From assembly GCA_032068765.1 (NCBI GenBank), contig DAMBHY010000021.1:1-30959 (forward strand): a stretch of 30,959 nucleotides of DNA, given 5' to 3'. This document shows positions 24,422 through 30,959 of the stretch, one piece after another. The stretch is from DAMBHY01 sp032068765 (GTDB lineage Bacteria; Bacteroidota; Bacteroidia; Bacteroidales; Dysgonomonadaceae). The position numbers and the translations under genes are program-made. How positions within the stretch are numbered: the stretch's first letter is position 1; each line of letters starts with the position of its first letter. The notes under the pieces were generated by a model that searched no databases, was not told the DNA's origin, and saw only the letters and a program-made list of their open reading frames with translations.

Positions 24422-25366
24422 ATGTCTAAAAAAATATATACTACTATCCTTTTAGCTGCTTTCAGCTGTATGGGATTGGTAGCGCAAGAAGGTCGTTCAC
24501 TGCCTTTCTTGGAAGTGAATGGCGACAGCCGCACAGCGGGTATGGGTGATGCAAATATGGGAAAAACAAATGGAATGTTTATTTATAATAATCCGACTGC
24601 GTTTTTGCAACACGAGGGAAATATATACGGTTCCTACACGATGGGTCTTTATTCTGAAATAAACGACAGTCGCAAAAAATATCATGCTGTTTCTGCAGGA
24701 TACAAGATGTATGAAAAACATGCACTAATGGTAGGTTTTCGTTATTTAGGCGGTGCAGCTATTCCACGTGTTAATCTGGATGGAGTTGAAACTAAACCCA
24801 TTCATCCTATGGATTGGTCAATTGATTTGGCTTATGCATTGAAACTAACCAATAATTTTTCAGCTTTCATTAGTGGAAACCTTATCCAATCTTATGTAAC
24901 GAAAGTTGCATATACTGGTGGTGTTAGTTTAGGGGGATATTATACCAATACTTTTGATTATGCCACATCATTGGGTGAGTATACGATTGGAATGGATCTG
25001 AGAGATTTGGGCGGCAATATAAAATATAAAGATTCCGATATCTCTGCACCTATGCCTACATCCTTGGGATTTGGTGGATCTATAGGACTTCCAATAAATA
25101 ATACAGGTGTATTAACCGGAGCATTGTCTACTCGATATTTTATGAGACCTTCAAATTCTTCAGAATTTACTACAGGATTCGGTCTTGAATATGAATATAA
25201 GAAAATGCTTGCCATCCGCACGGGTTATCATATTGGAGATGCAAATAATTACTTCACAATGGGTCTTGGTTGTAACTGGAAAATGGTACAGTTAAATCTG
25301 GCATACTCTATAGCGAGTGTAAAAGAATTTAATAAACTCACATTTGGTATAAGCACACAATTCTAG
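24422..25366 (+). CDS. PorV/PorQ-like outer membrane beta-barrel protein
   Basis: 314 residues with a signal peptide (about 1-21, ending VAQ). LEVNGDSRTAGMGDANMG and FIYNNPTAFL are the opening typical of the PorV/PorQ group (FadL-like barrels); the rest alternates amphipathic strands and ends in a C-terminal FGISTQF, a usual outer-membrane barrel end. PorV shuttles T9SS cargo to the PorU sortase at the surface; PorQ-type proteins are related. It lies 11 bases after a T9SS-sorted protease and has a strong terminator behind it, so the two form one unit. Whether it is the cell's main PorV or an extra copy is unknown. Confidence 0.82.
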   Translation: MSKKIYTTILLAAFSCMGLVAQEGRSLPFLEVNGDSRTAGMGDANMGKTNGMFIYNNPTAFLQHEGNIYGSYTMGLYSEINDSRKKYHAVSAGYKMYEKHALMVGFRYLGGAAIPRVNLDGVETKPIHPMDWSIDLAYALKLTNNFSAFISGNLIQSYVTKVAYTGGVSLGGYYTNTFDYATSLGEYTIGMDLRDLGGNIKYKDSDISAPMPTSLGFGGSIGLPINNTGVLTGALSTRYFMRPSNSSEFTTGFGLEYEYKKMLAIRTGYHIGDANNYFTMGLGCNWKMVQLNLAYSIASVKEFNKLTFGISTQF

Positions 25367-25394
25367 AATTTTAGTGTTTTTTGTTCACTTAAGG

Positions 25395-25428
25395 ACGATG
25401 ACTGCAAAATATGCAGTCATCGTTTTTT
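25395..25428 (+). terminator. Strong intrinsic terminator after the PorV-like gene
   Basis: ACGATGACTGCA (25395-25406) and TGCAGTCATCGT (25412-25423) form a 12-bp perfect stem with a 5-base loop, followed by TTTTT. Confidence 0.92.
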
Positions 25429-25489
25429 ATATGTATTAACAAGAAAATGCTACTAGTAAAAAATGGCAACTTTACTGTAATTAATTCGT

Positions 25490-25497
25490 TATATTTG
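25490..25497 (+). promoter_or_regulatory. -7 box TATATTTG of the glgB operon
   Basis: Perfect TAnnTTTG, 26 bases before the glgB ATG, downstream of the terminator at 25395-25428. Confidence 0.6.
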
Positions 25498-25522
25498 TAC
25501 TAAAAATTAAAAAATCTCTTGT

Positions 25523-27532
25523 ATGCTCGATTTGATTGTAAAGGATGAATGGCTGAAACCTTTCGAAAAAGAAATAAAATACAGACATCAATATATAAAA
25601 AATACTTTAGAGAAAATCACTCAGAACTTTCAGGTTACGCTTTCTGATTTTGCTACTGGTTACATGTATTTTGGACTGCAGAAAAATGAAAATGAATGGG
25701 TAATCAGAGAATGGGCTCCGAACGCCAGCCAAATATTTTTGATTGGCGACTTCAACAACTGGCAACGACTTGCATCTTACAAGTTCAATAAAATTGAAAA
25801 CGGAGTATGGGAATTAAAAGTTCCACTGACAAGGATACATCACGGAAATTTATACAAGCTTCTTATTACTTCGTCAAAAGGTACTGCTGAACGCATCCCT
25901 GCATGGTGTAAACGTGTGGTGCAAGATACAACTACAGGTGTTTTTTCTGCCCAAGTTTGGGAACCGGAATATCCATATTCATTCAAAAACAAAAATTTCC
26001 GGATTCCAAAAGATGAACCATTACTGATTTACGAAGCACATGTAGGTATGGCTACATCGGAAAACAAAGTAGGAACTTACACTGAATTTCGAGAAAAAGT
26101 ACTTCCTCACATTAAGGAGAACGGCTACAACGTTATTCAGTTGATGGCTATTCAGGAACATCCGTATTATGGTTCCTTTGGATATCACGTGGCTAATTTC
26201 TTTGCGCCGTCATCACGATTTGGAACGCCGGATGAATTAAAGGAGCTGATAGATACCGCACACCAAATGGGGATTGCGGTAATTATGGACCTAGTACATT
26301 CACATTCTGTAAAAAACATTGCGGAAGGAATCGCGAGTATAGACGGCTCGGAAGATTTGTATTTTCACAACAACCCCGAAAAACGTTACCACTCACATTG
26401 GGATTCTTTATGCTTTGACTATGGGAAGGAAGAAGTAATCCATTTTCTGCTTTCTAATTGCAAATATTGGCTCGAAGAATATCAGTTTGACGGCTTCCGT
26501 TTCGACGGGGTCACATCTATGATTTATGAGCATCACGGTTTAGGCGTGGATTTTGTGAAATATTCCGATTATTACGATACTCCCGTCAACATTGACGCGT
26601 TGACCTACCTTACTTTGGCCAATAAGCTAATACATGATGTAAATCCCAACGCGATAACTATAGCCGAAGAAGTAAGCGGAATGCCCGGCCTGGCACTTAC
26701 CTTTGAAAAAGGTGGTCACGGATTTGACTACCGAATGGCAATGAACATTCCCGATTATTGGATTAAAATCATCAAAGATAAGGAAGAAAAAGACTGGCAG
26801 GTAGGCGAGATTTTCTGGGAGTTAACTAACCGCAGAAAGCATGAAAAGACAGTTTCCTACGCTGAAAGTCATGACCAGGCATTGGTAGGAGACAAAACCA
26901 TTATTTTCCGCCTTTTAGACGCAGATATGTATTGGCACATGTCAAAAGATAATCCAACATTACGCGTAAATAACGGCATTGCTTTGCATAAGATGATTCG
27001 CCTCATCACTTCGAGCACCATCAACGGAGGATATCTCAATTTTATGGGCAACGAATTCGGTCATCCCGAATGGATTGACTTTCCTCGTGAAGGCAATAAC
27101 TGGTCTTACCAATTTGCAAGACGTCAGTGGAATCTGTTAGAGAATCACGACCTAAAGTATCACCAGCTTTGGGAATTTGACAAAGCAATGGTAGAACTTC
27201 TAAAAAGCGTTCCGCATTTTGAAGAAACTCCAATTTACAAGATTTGGGAGAATAATCAGGATCAAACCATCGCTTACATGCGTGATGATTTGCTGTTTGT
27301 TTTCAATTTCCACACTACGAATACCTATACCAATTATACATTTCTTTGCAAACCTGGAAAATATAGTGTAATTTTAAACACCGATAATCGGGACTTTGGA
27401 GGTTTCGGTTCAAACGACGATTCAGTAGAGCATTTTACCCAGTATGACGCTTTGTACGCACAATACAATCAGGCATGGCTAAAATTATATTTACCTGCTC
27501 GAAGTGCGCTGGTATTTAGAAGAAAAGATTAA
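25523..27532 (+). CDS. glgB: 1,4-alpha-glucan branching enzyme (GH13)
   Basis: A 669-residue enzyme that makes alpha-1,6 branches in glycogen. An N-terminal CBM48 domain (about 45-150: EWAPNASQIFLIGDFNNW) is followed by a GH13 barrel. Catalytic residues: nucleophile Asp328 (GFRFDGVTSM), acid/base Glu382 (ITIAEEVSGMP) and Asp451 (SYAESHDQAL). The all-beta C domain ends at 669. MIYEHHG after the nucleophile and the AEEVSGMPG stretch resemble the eukaryotic-type branching enzyme, the form common in Bacteroidetes. First gene of an operon with manA and hemH. Confidence 0.95.
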   Translation: MLDLIVKDEWLKPFEKEIKYRHQYIKNTLEKITQNFQVTLSDFATGYMYFGLQKNENEWVIREWAPNASQIFLIGDFNNWQRLASYKFNKIENGVWELKVPLTRIHHGNLYKLLITSSKGTAERIPAWCKRVVQDTTTGVFSAQVWEPEYPYSFKNKNFRIPKDEPLLIYEAHVGMATSENKVGTYTEFREKVLPHIKENGYNVIQLMAIQEHPYYGSFGYHVANFFAPSSRFGTPDELKELIDTAHQMGIAVIMDLVHSHSVKNIAEGIASIDGSEDLYFHNNPEKRYHSHWDSLCFDYGKEEVIHFLLSNCKYWLEEYQFDGFRFDGVTSMIYEHHGLGVDFVKYSDYYDTPVNIDALTYLTLANKLIHDVNPNAITIAEEVSGMPGLALTFEKGGHGFDYRMAMNIPDYWIKIIKDKEEKDWQVGEIFWELTNRRKHEKTVSYAESHDQALVGDKTIIFRLLDADMYWHMSKDNPTLRVNNGIALHKMIRLITSSTINGGYLNFMGNEFGHPEWIDFPREGNNWSYQFARRQWNLLENHDLKYHQLWEFDKAMVELLKSVPHFEETPIYKIWENNQDQTIAYMRDDLLFVFNFHTTNTYTNYTFLCKPGKYSVILNTDNRDFGGFGSNDDSVEHFTQYDALYAQYNQAWLKLYLPARSALVFRRKD

Positions 27533-27550
27533 TAAAAACTTCATTTAACA

Positions 27551-28528
27551 ATGCAAAAATTATATCCTATAAAATTCAGACCCATTCTTAAATCTATGAT
27601 ATGGGGTGGCAACGACATTCCATCATTTAAAAATATAGAAACAGACCTTCAGAATATAGGTGAAAGCTGGGAGGTATCGGGTGTTAAGGGCAATATTTCT
27701 GTTGTATCGGAAGGACCTCTTGCAGGAAAGAGTCTTATCGAACTAATTTCAGAATACCAAGAAAATTTACTTGGAAGATCTATTTATAATAAATACGGAG
27801 AAACATTTCCGCTGCTTATCAAATTTATAGATGCGAAAAAAGACTTGTCAATACAGGTTCATCCTGACGATGAATTAGCCAGACAACGTCATAATTCTTT
27901 CGGAAAAACCGAGATGTGGTATGTAATTGATGCCTCTGACGATGCGTTTCTATATACAGGTTTTGAAAAGAAACTAACTCCAGACGAATATATAAAAACA
28001 GTTGCAGACAAGACATTTACCGATTCACTCAAACGGTATGACGTAAAACAGGGAGATGTATTTTATCTTCCCGCTGGTCGTGTGCATGCTATCGGTGCAG
28101 GATGTTTCATTGCCGAAATACAGCAAACCTCCGACATCACTTATCGCATCTATGACTATGACAGGAAAGATGCTAATGGAAATGCGCGCGAACTTCACAC
28201 CGAACTTGCAAAGGAAGCCATCAACTTTGAAGTGCTTTGCAGCTATAAAACCGAATATCAAACAGCAAAAAACGAAGTTGTAGCTTTAGCTGACGGTCCG
28301 TATTTTGAAACCAATCTTATAGAATTCGATTCTGCCATTGTAAGAAACTATTCAAACATTGATTCATTTGTTTTATTGATTTGTGTCAAAGGTAATTGCA
28401 ACATCGCTACTGCGGAAGGAGATTATAAGTTGAATAAAGGTGAAACGGTACTCATTCCTGCGGAAATTAAAGATATTAAACTCATACCTGACACGCATTG
28501 TAAATTAATTGAGACTTCTGCAAGATAA
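27551..28528 (+). CDS. manA: Mannose-6-phosphate isomerase, class I
   Basis: A 325-residue zinc enzyme that interconverts mannose 6-phosphate and fructose 6-phosphate. The start FRPILKSMIWGG is typical; zinc ligands lie in SIQVHPDDE (about 98-106) and GRVHAIGAG (about 176-184), with the glutamate in FGKTEMWYV. Length fits the short bacterial form. It follows glgB by 18 bases and overlaps hemH by one base (TAATG). Confidence 0.94.
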   Translation: MQKLYPIKFRPILKSMIWGGNDIPSFKNIETDLQNIGESWEVSGVKGNISVVSEGPLAGKSLIELISEYQENLLGRSIYNKYGETFPLLIKFIDAKKDLSIQVHPDDELARQRHNSFGKTEMWYVIDASDDAFLYTGFEKKLTPDEYIKTVADKTFTDSLKRYDVKQGDVFYLPAGRVHAIGAGCFIAEIQQTSDITYRIYDYDRKDANGNARELHTELAKEAINFEVLCSYKTEYQTAKNEVVALADGPYFETNLIEFDSAIVRNYSNIDSFVLLICVKGNCNIATAEGDYKLNKGETVLIPAEIKDIKLIPDTHCKLIETSAR

Positions 28529-29490
28529 TGAGAGGGTTGATATTGGTAAATGTAGGAACTCCTGCCAGCTGTACAAAAGCCGACATAGAGAAATTTATCG
28601 GAGATATGCTTTCCGACCCGCTTGTAATGGGAAAACCAGAATGGTTTTCGAATGTACTAGCGCGTAAAGTGATAGCTCCGCTTTCCTGCGGAAAATCGCT
28701 GGAGAAATACAGACAAATATGGGGTGAAGATATTAACAATTTATCTCCACTCCTCTGCAACATGGTAAAACTTGCCGAGAAATTTGAAGACCAAACCAAT
28801 ATTCCGACAGAAATTTGCTTTCGTTACGGACACCCTAATTTTCAGGATGCGACTAAAAAGTTAGAGGAAAAATGTAATACGCTGCACGAAGTGATTATAA
28901 TGCCGCTGTTTCCTCATTATGCGCAATCGACCACTAAAACCGCATTAGACGAGATAAGCAGATTGTATCTTAAAGAGTATCACTCGTATCGACTGCGGAT
29001 TATCAATCCTTATTACAATCATCCGGCATATATACGGGCTCTTGCAGAAAATGCGAGAACTTATCTGAATGATGATATAGACAAATTGGTGCTTGACTAT
29101 CATAGTCTTCCGATTAAACAAGTGGAAGATGGATGGAGACTCGGTAAAGAATTCAACTACCTGTATCAATTAAAGGAAACGAACCGCTTACTAGCGTTAG
29201 AGCTAGGTATTCCATCCAAAGAAATCCTTCTTTTCTTTTCATCTCATAGGGGAAATGACTGGTTGAAGCCATTTCTGTCAACAGATATATCCGATTTACC
29301 GAAACTCGGATGGAAAAACATAGCCGTGATGGCGCCGGGATTCTTGTCAGACAATATGGAAACACTTTACGATATCAATATTGAAGCAAAAGAATTGTTT
29401 ATGAAAGCAGGCGGCGAAAGCTTTGTATTTATACCCTCGTTGAACGATAATGATGCATGGGTTAACGCGATAAAAGAAATAATCAACTAA
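28528..29490 (+). CDS. hemH: Ferrochelatase
   Basis: A 320-residue enzyme that inserts Fe2+ into protoporphyrin IX in the last step of heme synthesis. GLILVNVGTPASCTKADIEK (about 3-22) opens the fold; the metal-binding His is in LDYHSLPIK (about 190-198) and the acidic partner in APGFLSDNMETLYDI (about 270-284). The family usually has FxxDxxET here, which fits. Its ATG overlaps the manA stop (TAATG), so translation is coupled. No terminator is seen right after it. Confidence 0.9.
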   Translation: MRGLILVNVGTPASCTKADIEKFIGDMLSDPLVMGKPEWFSNVLARKVIAPLSCGKSLEKYRQIWGEDINNLSPLLCNMVKLAEKFEDQTNIPTEICFRYGHPNFQDATKKLEEKCNTLHEVIIMPLFPHYAQSTTKTALDEISRLYLKEYHSYRLRIINPYYNHPAYIRALAENARTYLNDDIDKLVLDYHSLPIKQVEDGWRLGKEFNYLYQLKETNRLLALELGIPSKEILLFFSSHRGNDWLKPFLSTDISDLPKLGWKNIAVMAPGFLSDNMETLYDINIEAKELFMKAGGESFVFIPSLNDNDAWVNAIKEIIN

Positions 29491-29611
29491 ATAAACTGAT
29501 TTACTTAAAACTGTAACAAACAAATTGTGTTTATCGCATAACTAATTATCAAATAGAAATTAACAAACTATGTGCAAATAAACAATTTTCAATCAACCTA
29601 TATAAAATTAT

Positions 29612-29861
29612 ACCTTGAGCCTTTTTATGTCCGCGCTTTTCCTACACTCGTGCGATAGTGTGCCTGTTATTGGACGTAAACAATTGAATTTAGTTTCTCA
29701 CCAAAGAAGTTGTAGCACTCAACCTACAACAATTTTGATGCAATCGTATTGCTAAATCGCAAGCATTGGTGGCTACCGCACTTAAATATTACAAAGAAAA
29801 TGATATTGTGAATGGCATTTTCAGTACTCCAATCAATAGTAAAACTAAAACTCCTTGCTAA
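29612..29861 (+). pseudogene. Decayed, internally deleted duplicate of the downstream M48 peptidase gene
   Basis: The frame TLSLFMSALFLHSC then DSVPVIGRKQLNLVSHQ matches the start of the intact neighbour (TLILAVSALLLQSC, GSVPLTGRKQLHLVSDQ). After a one-base insertion the next frame gives EVVALNLQQF, matching EVVALSLQQY. The whole catalytic middle is missing, and the DNA then continues with LVATALKYYKEN ... TKTPC, matching the C-terminal LMEKALTYYKGA region, and a stop at 29859-29861. It is a relic of a tandem duplication. Confidence 0.85.
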
Positions 29862-29910
29862 ATAAAATTTTCAGCGGTTAAATAAACTACTTTAAAATAA
29901 AAACGTTGAT

Positions 29911-29944
29911 ATAATACCCGATTTAGTTATAAGTCGGGTATTAT
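29911..29944. promoter_or_regulatory. 11-bp inverted repeat before the M48 gene
   Basis: ATAATACCCGA (29911-29921) and TCGGGTATTAT (29934-29944) are perfect complements with a 12-base loop. No long T run follows. It could be a terminator of upstream transcription or an operator for the M48 gene, whose ATG is 25 bases on. Confidence 0.6.
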
Positions 29945-29969
29945 TGTAAAAAACTCTAAAAACGAAGAT

Positions 29970-30896
29970 ATGAGAATAAAAAAGAAAATGAATTCAATGA
30001 GATTTACTCTGATTTTAGCGGTAAGTGCATTACTATTACAAAGTTGTGGAAGCGTGCCTTTGACAGGAAGAAAACAATTACACTTGGTATCAGACCAGGA
30101 AGTAGTAGCACTGAGTCTTCAACAATATAATGATTTTATGGCAAAAGCTCCCGTAGAAAAAGGAACAACCAACGCACAAATGGTGACAAGAGTGGGGTCG
30201 CGTATTGCCACAGCCGTGGAAACTTATTTGAAAAATAATGGTTATGAAAACGATTTGCCAAACTACCGCTGGGATTTCAATTTGGTTAAATCAAAACAAG
30301 TGAATGCTTTTGCAATGCCCGGTGGTAAAGTAGTGGCTTATGAAGGACTTTTACCTTTGACAAATGACGAAAACGGTCTTGCAGTAGTAGTCGGACACGA
30401 AATTGCACACGTGGTAGCAAAACACGCCAATGAACGCTTAAGCCAACAAATTGCAATGCAGTATGGCGGAGCCATTTTAGGTAGTATTTTAGGCGGTAGC
30501 TCACAGGTTACACGTCAGATTGCAGGAACGGTATTTGGACTTGGCGCACAATACGGCGTGATGCTTCCATATTCCCGCAAACATGAATATGAAGCAGACG
30601 AAATGGGATTGATATTTATGGCTATGGCAGGATACGACCCACGTACAGCAGTTTCATTTTGGCAAAGAATGGCTTCGCAATCGGGTAAACAAGCAGCACC
30701 CGAATTTATGAGCACGCACCCTACCGATCAGAATCGCATTAACAATATTCAAAATCTGATGGAAAAGGCATTGACTTATTATAAAGGTGCGGCAATACAA
30801 AACACTACCACCCAAAAGATTAAAACACAGACAAAAATCCCCGCTCCGGTAGTAAACACCCAAAACGCTAAAACATCTCCCGAATGGAAATTTTAA
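29970..30896 (+). CDS. M48 family metalloprotease lipoprotein (Oma1/LoiP type)
   Basis: 308 residues. A lipoprotein signal ends ALLLQSC (Cys26). The zinc motif HEIAH lies at 143-147, with a third ligand Glu in EYEADEMG (about 206-213). GSVPLTGRKQL after the lipid Cys and NAFAMPGGKV before the active site are characteristic of the periplasmic LoiP/BepA-like M48 quality-control proteases. The C-terminal 40 residues are a Thr/Lys/Pro-rich tail. An alternative start at the second ATG (29988) is possible. It lies after a decayed copy of itself. Confidence 0.93.
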   Translation: MRIKKKMNSMRFTLILAVSALLLQSCGSVPLTGRKQLHLVSDQEVVALSLQQYNDFMAKAPVEKGTTNAQMVTRVGSRIATAVETYLKNNGYENDLPNYRWDFNLVKSKQVNAFAMPGGKVVAYEGLLPLTNDENGLAVVVGHEIAHVVAKHANERLSQQIAMQYGGAILGSILGGSSQVTRQIAGTVFGLGAQYGVMLPYSRKHEYEADEMGLIFMAMAGYDPRTAVSFWQRMASQSGKQAAPEFMSTHPTDQNRINNIQNLMEKALTYYKGAAIQNTTTQKIKTQTKIPAPVVNTQNAKTSPEWKF

Positions 30897-30959
30897 TAAA
30901 GCCCATGACTAGTCCTAAATAACCGTTACAGGTTTATAGACAAAAATACTTTATTTTAT

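Overview
The window looks like a piece of a Bacteroidales chromosome. It is AT-rich, and many genes follow a TAnnTTTG promoter -7 box of the Bacteroidetes type. It also encodes a type IX secretion (T9SS) C-terminal sorting domain, a PorV-like barrel, BACON domains, a DUF4924 protein and a DPP5-like S9 peptidase, a combination typical of that order. I cannot name the genus from the sequence alone.

Layout. (1) 1-643: a 42-bp tandem repeat array, then an empty stretch. (2) 644-1399: an SDR oxidoreductase. (3) 1820-9146: a compact integrated element of about 7.3 kb lying in the 3' end of tRNA-Asp(GTC), bounded by a 16-bp direct repeat. It carries a tyrosine integrase, a small excisionase-like HTH protein, a replication initiator resembling the filamentous-phage gene II/X family, a HEPN-like protein, a PIN-like protein, a small secreted protein, a decayed IS1595 transposase, and a very well-structured candidate non-coding RNA with its own promoter. 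(4) 9318-12116, minus strand: lolD-like ATPase then S9 peptidase. (5) 12277-14503, plus strand: Cys-rich secreted peptide, pdxH, Nramp metal transporter. (6) 14668-15091: small membrane protein and a gene remnant. (7) 15323-18432, minus strand: DUF4924, dTDP-4-dehydrorhamnose reductase, prfC. (8) 18539-19303: MBL-fold hydrolase. (9) 19806-25366: BACON lipoprotein, subtilisin-like protease with T9SS sorting domain, PorV/PorQ-like barrel. (10) 25523-29490: glgB, manA, hemH as one operon. (11) 29612-30896: a frameshifted, internally deleted copy of an M48 peptidase gene directly ahead of the intact gene.

How parts work together. The integrase, HTH protein, att repeats and paired CCGTCCC boxes at both ends form the element's integration module. 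The gene II-like Rep suggests rolling-circle replication of an excised circle. The PIN-like and HEPN-like genes look like toxin or defence cargo. On insertion the element replaced both the tRNA 3' end and its terminator: the presumed original tRNA terminator now sits 7.3 kb away beside the left repeat. The protease/PorV-like pair recalls the PorU-PorV partnership of T9SS and may be a dedicated surface-protease unit.

The strongest candidates for something undescribed are the structured RNA at about 3408-3578 and the element as a whole. All family calls are by eye; no database search was run.
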